A stretch of DNA of 64,000 nucleotides, taken from the NCBI GenBank assembly GCA_030248215.1, contig JASANG010001604.1, positions 62,001-126,000 on the forward strand, given 5' to 3'. Positions 1 to 12,819 of the stretch are shown piece by piece. The translations under genes were made by a program, and so were the position numbers. Source of the DNA: Enoplolaimus lenunculus. Taxonomy: Eukaryota; Nematoda; Enoplea; Enoplida; Thoracostomopsidae. How positions within the stretch are numbered: the stretch's first letter is position 1; every line of letters starts with the position of its first letter. The notes beneath the pieces are model-generated. The model did no database searches. It was not told where the DNA came from and saw only the letters and a program-made list of their open reading frames with translations.

Positions 1-235
1 TTATTTAACGATTGAAAATTTCCAATGGTATAATAGCGTTCAATATCAAACAGTGTCTCGAATTTTAAATGAAACTTTTCTGTTTTGTCGATACTACGAA
101 TTGTTTAAATATCTTTTTACCAATCAATAATGTATCAGTCTTCCACAAGAGTTGCTGATAAATTTCAGAAGTAAAATCGAGCTGAAACCTTTTAAATCCT
201 GCACCATTTTGCTTGCGAAAGTTGTTTTGTGCAGT

Positions 236-403
236 CAGGCCCGTAGCCAGCTTAGCTTGCTAGGGGGGGGGGCTAAAAATTATTTAGGAGGGGCATTACA
301 GGGTTTTCAATGAGTTACAAGCAAGGTTGAAAACTTTCTAAGGGGGCCCAAAATTTTCCACGGGGGGTTGAGCCCGCCCGGCCCTTTCTTGGCAACTGGC
401 CTG
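236..403 (+). mobile_element. hAT-type MITE, family A (copy 1)
   Basis: A 168-bp non-coding element beginning CAGGCCCGTAGCCAG and ending in the imperfect inverse (…GGCCTG), with G-runs and an internal AATGAGTTACAAGCAAGG core shared by all family A copies. It is flanked by a perfect 8-bp duplication TGTGCAGT (228-235 and 404-411). An 8-bp duplication with CAGG-type ends is the signature of hAT-superfamily elements. It has no coding capacity and must have been mobilised in trans. Confidence 0.88.
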
Positions 404-1176
404 TGTGCAGTGCAAAAAGCAATGCAACTCCAAAAATAACATTTCCGTTGCCAGCGTAATAATAATCAAAACGGCATTAGAAGTTGAGATGTAGCTTTCG
501 TTATTAAACATTACTATTCAAGAGGCTAAAGCGATAAGTTTTTAACTCACAAGTAAAGCGAAAAACTGCTCTGCCGGTCACAAGCCGTTTTTCTGGTCAT
601 AACGGGACTCAAGACAAGTTTTTCTTAAAAATTCTGAGAATTTTCCAGCAAATACATTGCCAAAAAATACATTGCCAAAAAAACAAATTTAATACTAGTG
701 TACAAAGATCGATTACACATGCGTCGACCGCGCTCCCCCCCAGTAACAGAGAAACAGCTGTTGGTGAGAGTGGCGAGGAGGGACGCTGCCTGCACCTGCC
801 GACAGCTACGTCTCCATAATTGAAAATGAAAAATTTGCCGACAACCAGACAATTTCCTGTTAGTAAATTGTTAATTGGCCTGTGTAGAAAATCTTCGTGT
901 CTCCTCTACTAACAATTCTTGACTGTGGCGCTAGTAATTAGCAGAATGAACGCTAAAATGTGCACCTATATTTTTAGTTTCGCGTAAACAAAAAATAACA
1001 AGCGATTATTGCCAGTTTTATTAAACTCTTTGTATTTGTTTTCCGTCACGTTATTATAATTTATAACCTTTTGCGTTTAGTAACTTCAACACAACCAAAA
1101 TGCAAACTGTCGCCGCAGTTAAGTACATCTTAATATAAATGATTGAGGGTAAAAGCTATTTTAAGCTTGATGTCAG

Positions 1177-1363
1177 CAGTGCCGGCAGAAGCGTGCCCGC
1201 AACCAACCCCCAAATTGTGTCAGGTTCCGACACTTAGAGGGCCCCCACTTGGGCAAACTAAAATTTTTTCGCTGACCACGAAGTTACAGAGGTGCATAAC
1301 ATCTTATTGGGAACCCCTTCGAACCTGTTTGGAGGGGGGTCGATTATCTTAACGCCGGCCCTG
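1177..1363 (+). mobile_element. hAT-type MITE, family B (CAGTGCCGGC ends)
   Basis: A 187-bp element with ends CAGTGCCGGC and GCCGGCCCTG, flanked by the near-perfect 8-bp duplication GATGTCAG / GATGTTAG (1169-1176, 1364-1371). No open frame matches a transposase. I see only this one copy of the family in the window. Confidence 0.78.
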
Positions 1364-1371
1364 GATGTTAG

Positions 1372-2690
1372 ACAAAGGGGAACTAAATATATTAAACCGT
1401 GATATGTACCTTGATAACATGTGAAATAGTTGTATTTAGTTGAATTCAGTCGAAACCAAAACGGCCACGAGGGTGGGCGAACGAGAGTGCTACTCGCGTT
1501 ACGTACGTCTTCCCGCTTCAAGCCAAATTTTCTTTCGACGACATAAACCAATTCTGCGTTAGGAAAATCTTTCTTGTTCCTTCTATAAATATTCTTGCAA
1601 CCTCTGTTAACAATTACTGACTCTAAGGCCTCGATTCAGTACACTCTTTGTCTTATACCTTTACTACTCATATTGTTCTTTTATACGATTTTCACGGCTG
1701 GCCGAAACTTATAGTTATGCCATAATGATAACAGCATAATCGCCAAATTCTACAGATTCTGTTTAAAATTTATTAAAATAAAAATATGTATTTTGAATTT
1801 AATGCCTGCTTAAACAATTCTTTCATAATATAACCTTAAGTACATACTGGCCGCCTATAGGTGATCTTGGTGAATTTGGTTGACTACAAACTTCCTGCAA
1901 ACTAAACTTTAAACTCAGGTGGAGTGACTTTTGTTGGCACTTTTATGAACAAGTAAATTGCAGCAATAATTAGAACTTATGAATCCAGTCGCTGCCATTG
2001 GAACCTTTCACTTATGACTAGGCGTATAGCCAATTCCACGTGGTAATAGGGTCGAAACTTCTCCAATAGGTTGAACCCATTTGGCCCAACCTCTCTGCCC
2101 CGTTGATGGCAGCATAGTGCAGTCAATACGCTGAAACTACAACGTATGTCAAACAGAATTTACCAGATGCTCAAAGATTAAAACAATAGAAAAACTACAG
2201 TAAAAAATATCTCAGAAGTGTATAATGCAATATACTCGATTACACATTGCAAAAATTGCACGTGAAACTGCATCAATCTGCAAACGCAACACAGGTATGT
2301 TTTAACGTTTGCTCATTTTATAGTATCGCTTGCATTCCGCGCCCCAAAACCAATACTTTGAGAAAATGTAAAGCCTACAAGCCAAAGGATAAAGTAAATT
2401 TTAAATGTTTAGCAGAATCTTAAAAAGTTATTAGCGTTTTCGGCACAACTTAATCCTAAACTAAGCTTAAGTTTTATGCCAAAATTTGAAAATTTCGCCA
2501 AATTTGTGGGGAAAAGTGTACATAAACCAAAGTGTCCGTTTGTTTAATGTATATGAAATATTTAAACCGAAACTCACAAAATTTTGGTCTTTTCTAATAG
2601 ATCTAAAACGACGGAAACTAAAACGAATAGAGAAAAAAGCTAATTTGTATCGGTTGCGGCTTTAAAATTTTGTGTTTTATAAATCTACTG
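1372..2690. other. intergenic, no feature recognised
   Basis: AT-rich sequence with short stop-interrupted frames on both strands. I see no protein family, RNA gene or repeat with clear ends. Confidence 0.5.
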
Positions 2691-2850
2691 GATGGGGTAC
2701 ATTCGGAGGTCTGTCTCTGGCTCCGGCAGAAAATTGACATCCGGTTCCGGGTCCAGTAGAATTTCTGCCCGAGGTTACAGCAATTTCGGCACCGAAATTT
2801 TGCATATTTAACAAAATTTATTTGGTTGGTGCTTTTCGTTTTAAGTTTTT

Positions 2851-3112
2851 GTACAATTTTTGAGATTAACCGCGCCTTACAGAAATTTGCTAAAATTATC
2901 AAATTAAACATCATCTTAGCAATGTGATTTCGCCTCACCGCCGGCTTCATCTCCAGTTCCGGTTGTTGCTGTTTTCCGCTTTTTTTGTTTTGGTACAATT
3001 TTGAGAGATTAACCGCGCATTACAGACATTTGCTAAAATTATCAAATTAAACATCATCTTAACAACCTGATTTCGCCTCACCTCCGGTTCTGTCTTCGGT
3101 TCCGGCTCCGGA
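2851..3112 (+). repeat. direct tandem duplication, 142-bp period
   Basis: About 112 bp starting GTACAATTTTTGAGATTAACC at 2851 recurs at 2993 with a few substitutions; both copies share the run TTGCTAAAATTATCAAATTA and end in a CCGGTTCCGG-like stretch. The CCGG-rich ends resemble the CAGGGTGCAACCGG MITE family found elsewhere in the window, so this may be an old, rearranged relative. No coding content. Confidence 0.7.
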
Positions 3113-4928
3113 CACTTTTGTTGATCCCCGAATTTGGCTACGGTATTTTTAATTCTGGTTGCACTCTGCTATGGGACTATTACTGCAACAGCTGACCAGT
3201 GTTGTTTTTGTGTGATTGTTGAAGAAGAAATTTGGTAGTTAAATTTAGTTTCGATTCTCTCTTAAGCATTCACGTCAAAATTCAAATCTAAAAGAATAAA
3301 TGTTTTGGACTGTGACATGCCAAAATTTTTTCCGATGAAGGTATTCGCAGGTTGAACTTGGTACTGATTGAGCATTTACAGATAAACGTGGGTAATTCAT
3401 TATGACAAAAATTGCTGAAACGAGGAAACTAAGACATATTTTATTGCTGTATATAGCGCAAATTCGGAACCGCACGATTATGGGCATAGCCAGGATTTTG
3501 GAATGGGAGGTTAGGTTCCATATAATGTCGCAGATTGGGTTTCTTGTGTTGAAAACTGAAACCGTTTCTAAACCCCCCTGACGACGGGATTGACATCTGA
3601 AACCCCTAATGGCTACCACCATGCGCAATCAGAAACAGCAACGGGTTAAATAGGAACAATATATTCTCTCCCGAAATTCTTGGAGTACATGGCAACCAAA
3701 AAAGCACATTTAACAGGCATTATAGAATAACCTTCTGAATTCCAGAAGTGAAAAAATTCTTTCAAGGATTATATATTCCGACCCTTGTGAACTGAAATCC
3801 TGAGTCCTGACTACACCCCCTACACACAATGTAAGCACTCGTAACAAAGCGCATATTATAGGTTTTGTACACCGAGCAAAAAAATAGAAAATCCCTGAAA
3901 CCCACAAATCATCAGGGTGCGAGCCAAAATTGACACAGATATAAGTGAAGAAGGGGAACTGTAAACAGAAGCAAAATACATATTTTCGCCCTGGGTGCTT
4001 ATTTCACATTGCATAAAATAAAGCTGCTCATCGTTGTTTAAACTTTTGGGTTTGTGACGTAATTTTCTGAGCATAAAAATCGTACGGAACGTGTACATGA
4101 CGAGAAAAACAACGGCAGTAAAGCTTGAGCAATAGACATGTGCGCCTGGTATATGAATGAGTTCTGTTCTAACTCCAGATTCTCTAAATAATTTTTGCGA
4201 TATATAGGCATATTGAGTAAATAATAATACTTAATGGTGTCACACTGTCATCCTCATTTGCATACCTGAACCGAATTATCTGGCGACGACCATGAAATTG
4301 TTGGTTAGCTTGAGACAAGTTAGTACTTTTGATCAGAAATTTAAAAAACTTTGCCCAACCAAAGAAACGTTTTTCGTTGTTTTTTCCAAAGTGCCCATGC
4401 TTAAATTGAGCCGATTTATTCAAATTGAACAAGACATTCAGTTTCAACTTTGATTACAAATGCTCAAAAATAAGTGTAAAAAGTAATACACTGCAAACCC
4501 AACAGCATTTTGTTAGTCTGCCTTAAACGAAACTGTTTTTAATTTTAAGTTGAAAAATGTTTCGCATTTAAAAATTTGACGTCTACCAGACAGTGGTTTT
4601 AGCTTTTTGTGCCAAGTAATTGAGAAAAACAAAAATCATTAAAAATAAAATTTTATCTTTTCAATTTGTCATTTATCGCTTGAAACTAAACGGTATTAAA
4701 AGAGTAACAAACTTTGTTTCGACGAGTATTTGTTTTGAAGCAATGTTGTGGCAAAATATTTAATTTGCTAAATATACATATTTACTTATACTTATAAAAG
4801 TAGTCACTTATAAACCAACGGGTTATGTAAACACGTAAATTTTTTTCGCATGAACCAATAAATCTTAACTTTGAGCCTGATTCATGGGAGACAATCAGCT
4901 TATATTCTGAATTAAAACAAGGTCAATA

Positions 4929-5371
4929 CTGTAGTGACTCAAATAAGAGGGGGTAATAACAAGGGGTCCCCATTTTGAGTCCCAATCAGTAGGAGTCCGT
5001 ATGTCTAATAAGAGTCCGTAAGCGGATAGAGTCCCTAAACCCTAATTAGAATCCATAAATGTCAATTATCCCAATTGTAGTGTATATATAAATGACTCCA
5101 GGCCCAAATAAAGTTCAGTTTGAAAATTTTAAGCGTACTTAAGTGTTGAAAGTATATTTCTAAGTATAACCTTGAATTATCGCTCAAGCTATTGACACAA
5201 CACAAATAAACGTTTACTTCAACGGGAACCGGATACATATCAGTAACGAAGGGTCGCAGAGCATGCGTGAGTAAAACATAAATAACAGTCTGTAACCGAA
5301 TATAACAGGGGATACCATCCGGAGATGCCAAATAAATATCAGTCCCCCTCCTCTTATTCGGGTCACTACAG
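4929..5371 (+). mobile_element. MITE with TA target duplication
   Basis: A 443-bp element with inverted ends CTGTAGTGACTCAAATAAG and the inverse of CTTATTCGGGTCACTACAG, directly flanked by TA on both sides (4927-4928, 5372-5373). TA flanks and short inverted ends are consistent with the Tc1/mariner group, though no transposase is present to confirm it. The left interior repeats GAGTCC / AGAGTCCGTA motifs. Single copy in this window. Confidence 0.72.
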
Positions 5372-5373
5372 TA

Positions 5374-8300
5374 CGCTTGAACTGAATACTCTGTTACACA
5401 TGAAGTTTTGCCATTGACTTACGTATTTGACTAAATGATAAAAATTAAACTTTTCAATGCTGTCGTTGTTGTGGACACACGATGAACATAAAATCATAAA
5501 ATTAATAAATATTACAAAGTCAAAAATTGCTTTTTAGCATTTGTTCGAGTTTTTAAGGCATTAATTTTCGTACCAAAGTTGCAATACGACTACAAATTGC
5601 ACCACAACTGCATAACTTTGTTCACTTGGAAACGTTACAAAAGTTCAACACAACAGCTTCAAATTCATTTTGCATAAAAACTGTTGTTGGATCGCTAGGG
5701 AAAAACCGCACTAAAATTAACGTTATGTAACCTAGTTGTCAGTCAATCGAATAGGAGTCGAATTTAAAGTTGTTCGGCCTCGAGTTGAAAAAAATTGCAC
5801 AGAACGTTTTTATTGAGTTTCAAATCCTCGTGTTTATATTACAAAATATTGACACAGAATTGCTAGTTTTTTTATTAATATTTCAATATGACTAAATTCG
5901 ACAAAACATTGTAATCAACAATTTGATAACTGATAATATGTCCAAACAAAGCTACGGCAACAATGTATATATAATTTTGTTGAAGTATGTAACGCAACTT
6001 GCGACACCTACTGAAAGCCTTTAACAGTATTCTTTATATAGTGGGTAAAAAACCAACAAAGATTTCAATTCCTTTGAAGCATAAACTGATCATATAACGG
6101 AAGGCAGTGCAACCACGACTTCAGAATTCAACAAGAGTGTGTCAAAAATAAAAATTTTGAATGGAGAAACATATTAGAACCCAGGATTTTAAATTAGTCT
6201 TTTTATAGCTCCGAAATACTGCTCAGGGCAAAGTAAGACACAAGATCAGCTCAAACCGAAAATGGTATATTTCTCAAAAAACTAAGTATTAGCTGTGTTG
6301 TACTTTGTGAATGAACACTGACATAAAATACCTACGACATGACTAAGTTTATACAGGACATAAACAATCACTCTAATTACATAATTAGGCTAACCTTTCA
6401 CACAGGAGCAAGATTATGCAATATTTTGGAAAGTGTATACCTTGCACGAAAAATTAGTTTTTGAGAAGAAATTGAATGAACTTTACTGTAAAATTGAGCT
6501 TTTCTATATATTTGAATTTGGGGACCTCCAAAAATGCAACTGGGCAATCTCGGATTTTACTTCATAATCTTATTGGTAGTTTCGTTGTTTGCTGTTATCG
6601 CCCTGCTTTGACAATAATACTATGCAAAAATGGCACAAAACATAATAGGTGACGCGCTAAAGATTGTCATTAATTGTGTGACTTAAGTCGATTACTGCTA
6701 TAAAATAGAGTCCCAGTTTGTTTAGCCTATTGGAAGTATGACAATCTAATATTTTTCATCATAACAATGAAATTGCAAGTTAAACATGATTTCATAACCG
6801 TTTACATGGCTACTCTGTAAAAGCACTCTACTTAGAATACTATAGTTATATTTTCTTAACTTTTTTAAGTATAAGTATACTAAATATTGAGTAAATCTTT
6901 GTTTAAATAATGTAAATAAGTAAAACTACTCCTGTCATTTCCTGATTAATTAAGTCAATGCAAAGCTAAAAATTTTGTGTTTGCTTAAAAAAACTTTGCC
7001 AAGCGCCAAAGTAAGTAAAACCGGCACTTCATTCGGCAACAGTTTTACTCAATTTTAAGTATATTTTCTCAGTGAGTAGTTTGCTACTGTAGCTGGAAAA
7101 TTTGCGCACCTTTAGAGAGACGATGAATACATATTTACCGGTTTCAAAATATAAAATGCTGTGATCTTAGAGTACAAAAAATGTCCGACTCGCTTCGCTT
7201 ACTTGCAACAAACATTTAAATACGGCGGAATGGAATTGAAATCCTGTCTACGTTCTCGCAAGAAATAACCAAAAAATGGCACCAGCTGACTCGTTTGGAA
7301 AAAATTGCAGTGCTGTTTTGTTCACAATACTGCACATAATTGTGTTTATTGTTAATTTTGACGCCACTGTTCACTTTTGTGGAACTATTCCAGCAGCGGA
7401 TATGGTCTTAGATTCAGCATCATCTAAGGAAACTCAAATTATGTCTCAAATCAATTGATGTGTCTAGAAAAATTGCTGCGATGAGTTTGAAAAACAAAAC
7501 TGAAACAAGTACTGTCAAAAATACATACCTAAACAACAATACTAATGTCGACCGCTCCTACAGAAACTACAACAAAGCAAAACAGCTGCAGGACTGCTGA
7601 GATCAAACAATTTTTGCAAACTATAAAACTTTAACCTCAACTGCAATTCTGAAATAATTCTGTATATAGTTTGAACGCGTAAATCTACGAATTGAAAATA
7701 GCGAGAAAAAAAGTTGAAATTTCAACTTGTGTTCGATCGATGCAATACGAGAAGTACTCGTCGTACCGACCGCGGTAGCAATCAAACAATGAAGTTTGAG
7801 TTGTTTTCAAAGGGTGTGATTGAGCTATTTTATGGTTGTAAGTTAAACTAGCAACGTTGTATATGGATACTACTGCGCTGTCTGCGATTTTGCGATGTGA
7901 AAATAATTTGCAAAACAAAGTACCGTCTCCGAGTCTCGTAATTTATAAATTTCAGCTTATTGGATCGCTTTAATAATATATTAATTCTCGGCTTGAAAAA
8001 TTATTCAATTATAAAAAATCAAATTAAACCAATTAAGCGTAAGGTCTACTCTGTTTTAAAGGTTGAATGCAGGTTTATTCAATGCAAAGTCTTGTTGTAG
8101 GAATACTTACTGTTTTCTGTTTTCGAATTTTAGATTGAAGGCCGGTGTCTCGATTTCGTTTTGCTAGGAAATAACTTACGAGTTCATTTATTCTCGTTTC
8201 TTCGAAAATTTAAGAGGATAATAAGGATTGGGTACTTACTCAAATTTCCAATATCGCTGTCCAGTATTGGACTCAGTCTATCAGCATCCAATGGGACTGG

Positions 8301-9270
8301 CTGGACGCTGGTATACAATTCGGTACAAAACTGAATATACTTCATTTGTAATTCAGTTCGAAGAAAAAAGCTATTTTCAATATCAGTAGTACAACCTATC
8401 AGTGGCACAACGAGGAACTTGGTTTGGGCGCGGAAAGTACCGAAAAACGATTAAAATATTGAGTTTTACTCAAAGATTACAAATTTTTAATGATGTTTAG
8501 TCGACGTTGTGCTTTTACCTCACTGAAATATGTGTTCGGATTGAGAGAAATAGGATGCTCCGGTCAACCCCTTTTGGTACGCCATTGTCATCATAATGAA
8601 ATCATTTAGAAGCCTAGTCAAGTTGTCTCTTGATCATCAAAGCTTTAAATTCGTTTCAGTCTATTAGAGAAATTGCTGCTGACTTACACATACTGACTGG
8701 ACCGGGGCAGTACGTGTTCCAAAATTGCTAAGTTTTAAAAGCTGATTGACCCGTTGCTCTAATGGAGTTATCAACTGATTTTCGAAGTAGAATAGTTTGA
8801 AATGTAATACGAAAACCAAACGCACCTGCTGTGATTGAAACTTTCATAAATATATTTATATATGAATAACAGCTGATTTAAAAAATATTCAAAAACTTTT
8901 TTGAGTCATGTCATAACTACAAAACAATTTTCGCATTTGGAACAATCGTTACATTGTTGCTAATATTGTTCTTTGATCAACGCTGAAAACATATACTTTC
9001 GCGTTTTGGTTTCAGACAAAACGGAGTTTTTACTACAATTGCAATTCATTTTAGAGTTTTTTAGCTGCAAAAAAGCTTATAAGCAACTTTCTGAAGACAC
9101 CGGAAGCGTAGAAAATTGTGTTTACTTTTGGTACGTATCGTAGACCAGAAAAACGTATAATTTTATGTTTTAGCGCGGTCGCTAAACGTATCAAATGTTA
9201 GTTTCAGTGACATCATTTATGTCATCAAATCAAATAAGAAAAATACAATTTATTGCTTTGAACATGGTAA
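5374..9270. other. intergenic, no feature recognised
   Basis: About 3.9 kb of AT-rich DNA. Reading both strands I see only short frames without family resemblance, no tRNA-like boxes and no terminal inverted repeats that I can pair. Confidence 0.5.
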
Positions 9271-9274
9271 GTAC

Positions 9275-9428
9275 GGCCCATGTAAATATCAGAGGCCGAA
9301 TATTTTTCTGTGGGACTGGAAAAGGGTAAGCTTAAGCTTTAGACTAAGTTTTCCCTGGCTTAGCTTAAGCTTAGGCTTAGGGTTAGGAATATGCTTATAC
9401 TGTTCCGCCCCTGTTCTTTACATTGGCC
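9275..9428 (+). mobile_element. CTTAGG-MITE, left copy of an inverted pair
   Basis: Starts GGCCCATGTAAATAT and ends CTTTACATTGGCC. The interior holds degenerate CTTAGG/CTTAAG repeats, as in the better-preserved copy at 63.4-63.5 kb, which has inverted ends GGCCCATGTATAGAACAGGG. It is immediately followed by half of a family A MITE. Confidence 0.75.
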
Positions 9429-9526
9429 ATGACTTGCAAGCAAAGTTGAAAATTTTCTAGGGGGGCTAAAATTTTTTCCAGGGGGGCTCTGCCTTCCCCT
9501 GCCTCCCCCCCTTGGCTACGGGCCCG
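9429..9526 (+). mobile_element. hAT family A MITE, 3' half, plus orientation
   Basis: Begins ATGACTTGCAAGCAAAG and ends GGCTACGGGCCCG, corresponding to the second half of family A. The matching first half lies in the opposite orientation at 9777-9855, so one element has been split. The flank at 9527-9534 (CCACCTAG) is roughly the inverse of the flank of the other half (TCAGGTGG), as expected if they are the two copies of one target-site duplication. Confidence 0.8.
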
Positions 9527-9569
9527 CCACCTAGTTTTCACTTTCAATAAGAACTCATATAGTAGTTAC

Positions 9570-9776
9570 GGCCAATGTAAAGAACAGGGGCGGAACAGTA
9601 TTATAAGCATATTCATAAGCCTAAGCCTAACCTAAGCTTAAGCCTAAGCGTAAGAATGAGTATATTTCTGACCCTAAGCCAAAGCCTAAGCCAAGCAAAA
9701 ATTTAGTCTAAAGCTTAAGCTTACTCTTTTCTAGTCCCACAGATAAACGTTCGGCCCAATGATCTATACAAGGGCC
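9570..9776 (-). mobile_element. CTTAGG-MITE, right copy, inverted
   Basis: Same family as 9275-9428 in reverse: begins GGCCAATGTAAAGAACAGG, passes through CCTAAGCCTAAGC repeats and ends TATACAAGGGCC. It abuts the 5' half of a family A MITE; the 8 bases there (inverse of ATGACTTG) repeat those at 9429-9436 next to the left copy, giving an 8-bp target duplication for the insertion of this element into the hAT MITE. Confidence 0.75.
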
Positions 9777-9855
9777 CAAGTCATTAAAAACCCTTGAATG
9801 CCCCTCCTGAAATTTTTTCAGCCGCCCCTAGCAAGGTGAGCTGGCTACGGCCCTG
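9777..9855 (-). mobile_element. hAT family A MITE, 5' half, minus orientation
   Basis: On the minus strand this reads CAGGGCCGTAGCCAGCTCAC through to AATGACTTG, the first half of family A, stopping exactly where the half at 9429 starts (ATGACTTG is shared). Together they make one complete element interrupted by a CTTAGG-MITE. Confidence 0.82.
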
Positions 9856-9863
9856 TCAGGTGG

Positions 9864-12070
9864 TGAAGTTAACAGTTTTACGATGACTGTATTAGTAGAA
9901 TTGAAAATTCACACATGCTGAACCTATTTTAATAGTTATGCTTATCCTGTACCAGACTTTGTTTGTTTTATTTCCGATTATTCGTATAGCAGCTTCTTCA
10001 ACTTTGGTGCCTGCGGTAAATTTAACATGTCTTGTTGTAAACGTTACGTTTACGTTGACATAAGTCTTGAAAAACAATAAAAACCTCTAAACAGTCTACA
10101 CAATACAACTCAACTTAATTGCTATTTAACTGATCATTGACATCGTGGAAATTATCCCTCAAAAGCCACCATTTCAATCGCTTCCTACCTCATTTCCCGT
10201 TCAAGTCAATCCTATTTTGACTAGTATTCGAGTTAATCACAGCACATTGTGCGTAAATATTATACCATTGAGATACATGCGTTGTTGGTCATTCCCGCTG
10301 TTGAATTTAAGAGGCTCCACAATACCATGGACGGCTTAACAGGGATCAAAACCAACTTCAGTAATGAGATTGAGTACTGGAATAGCGGTTGGTTTATCGG
10401 TTGCGAAGTTCGCGTACTTTTTTGTTTCAAAACTACATCGCGTTCGACCCACTTGTTTAAATGGTCTGGGTTCCCCAATGGTCACTCTAATAGTAAAAGC
10501 ATTATTCGCCAGCCGTGTATATATAGTTTTTCCGCATTTAAAACGCTCAGTATTAAATTTAAGTTGTATATACCAGTGTAATAATTAGTTTTTGAGTTGA
10601 AAACAATTTGTTTGACGTTTGGTTTCGTTTTATGGCTCGAGTTCTTGCGGCTAACAGCGAGACACAGAAGCAAGACTATAAGCTTTTAGATAATAGTTGA
10701 GAATAGAGGTATTCGCTTGACTAAAAATGGGTCACATATTAAGCTGTGCTTGCGGCAGTAGAACTAATCAATTTCGGCAGTATGCATTTGAAGTTCGACG
10801 CGTAGTTTTACGCAGAACGGTGTACGGATCGATTTGCTTGAATATCGAATTGCTTCAGAAATGAATTGGTGGCTGCTAAAAACCGTAGGAGAAAGGCAAC
10901 ACAGAGGACGGACCCACAACCGATATGTTCAATCTACATACGCAACCGGTATTTTGAAACAGTTCGTTTTGCACTAAAATCTTTGCCGCTTTGGTACACT
11001 ATCCAAACGTTTAATATTAAGGCTTAAGCTTAAGAATAGGCGTAGGCTCATTCATAAGCCTTTTTGTAAAATAAGCTTGAGCCGAAACGCAAACTTGGGG
11101 CAGTGGACAAGCGCTAAATGTTTATTTGATCTCCAAAATGGTTACTTGTCCTTAATTTAAAGTGTAACGACGCTGAAAATGGTCATTTGCGACTTGCTTT
11201 GAAACCTTAGTCGCTGTGTACAGCACTAAAATCATGACTTGACGCAAATGTTCGTGCAAATGTTCCTACGCGATTTTTGAAATTTCTTTTAAACGTTTGG
11301 TTTGATCGAAACAAATCTATCACCTATTAATCTTGGCACAATACACATGATACACCAGTATTTTGCTGCAACAACCTATACACTTGTATTTGAACAGGTT
11401 TCATTTAAGCTTCACAGTTTGGCAATGGTTCAAAATTTAGGTTGCCCGAGGCTTTTCTGAGTCTTTAGGTTTAAAAAGTAAACATCACTTTTGGTACTCC
11501 AGAACATTGCACCCTGAATAAATACGATTATCTTCAACTGGCAAACATAATATAAACCGTGTCATTGGATCACGAAAATTAGTACTTCACGCGGCTGTAA
11601 ACTTTAAGCTAATTAAAGGCCCGGGACCAGGAGTTGTTACTAGAGATGGTAGCGACATAAGATTCACAATGGGCAAGAAGAGATTTTGTAATATAGAATT
11701 TTTTCCTGCTGTTAACAAACTATTCGGCCGTGGGGGCGTTCGAAGACGCTCGTACGGAGAACGTCCCCTCCCATGACCATTCCGCACCAGTGGTTGCGCG
11801 AAAGAATCTAAAACATGTAAAAAATATTGGTTGAGCATTGGTGTGCGTATGTTTGAGTACAAAAATCAAATTAGAAGTCAAACAGATTAAACTAATCGTA
11901 TATGTCCGATCATTACTACGTATTAAATAATGACGGGGTTTTCAGTACGGTCCCAAATATTTCGTTAATGCTTTAAATGTAAAGCTTGAACGCTACTAGC
12001 ATCACCGTTGCTTTTCAGACTTCTAATTTTCTGAATGATTCTGAGGCTCTGTCAATTTGACCCAGAAAAA
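9864..12070. other. intergenic, weak CTTAGG remnants only
   Basis: No gene recognised. A scrap of CTTAGG-MITE-like sequence (GGCTTAAGCTTAAG with an inverse AAGCTTGAGCC) lies near 11,022-11,085. A GC-richer patch at 11,620-11,800 has an open minus frame of about 90 codons, but with no family resemblance and no splice context that I trust. Confidence 0.45.
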
Positions 12071-12073
12071 TTA

Positions 12074-12163
12074 ATGACGCTCGTTATAATTTGTGGGACA
12101 ATCAATCCAAACCCAGGCGATTGTTATAGATGCGGCAAAACGTTTTGGAACATGCAAATTTAA
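12074..12163 (+). pseudogene. possible LINE ORF scrap with 2A-like motif
   Basis: A 29-codon plus-strand frame reads MTLVIICGTINPNPGDC followed by YRCGKTF. The hydrophobic run plus (D/N)xNPGx and a nearby CxxC-like pair resembles the N-terminal region of many CR1/L2-type LINE ORFs, which carry LLLLSGDIExNPGP-like 2A sequences before a cysteine motif. It ends at a stop after 29 codons and no reverse transcriptase follows, so at best this is a dead 5' fragment. It could also be chance similarity. Confidence 0.3.
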
Positions 12164-12782
12164 GGTAAACTTTTTGCTTCAAAAAGAGGGAACGAGCACA
12201 GATAGCCCCTCCCTGATCAACCATAGAAGTGTTCCGAACGAGCGAATGTCACTTGCATTGATATTCGAACTACTGGCAAACCTTTCTTTTTCTATTTGTG
12301 TTTCAAAGATTGGGTGACTATTCTGTTGGAATCGCTTTGCCGCAGTGGTATATTTAGCCATAACTTCTGAATGCTGGTTTTTAAATTTTCTTCTCCATAA
12401 AAATCTGAAAATTGTTTGTGAAATACTAGAAAAGTTACTGGAAGTATCGAACGCAGACGTTTTAACGAGCGTCGTACGCAGAGAAGGATAAAGTTGGATA
12501 TATTCCCGTTCAAAATTTATAAACATTCAAGAAAAAAAGCACTTTTTCGGCGTTTGAATGTTAATTCGACAAGTCAATAAATCAGATTCATTCGCTCGCA
12601 AAAACGTTTTACATTTGATTATTTCATTTCGAAATATAATTTGGGCTACGCTTCCGGCCAGACTTCCAAACGCGAACCCGAAATATATTTATAAACAGGC
12701 AAGAAAAACAAATAATTTTTCATAGTTCGGTATTGTGAACTTCAACCGATATTCATTATACAGCGGCAATGGCCATTAAAAC

Positions 12783-12783
<1 letters not shown>

Positions 12784-12813
<30 letters not shown>

Positions 12814-12816
12814 ATT
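12784..12816 (+). repeat. (TTG)n microsatellite
   Basis: About eleven TTG units in non-coding DNA, ending in TTATTG. Confidence 0.9.
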
Positions 12817-12819
12817 GAG

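Noticed and set aside
11587-11862. A 91-codon minus-strand frame with RNGHGRGRSPYERLRTPPRP
   Set aside because: The composition reflects a GC-rich patch; I could not connect it to an exon structure or family.
12179-12526. A 115-codon minus-strand frame
   Set aside because: No family resemblance, and overlapped by other frames of similar size; no splice context.
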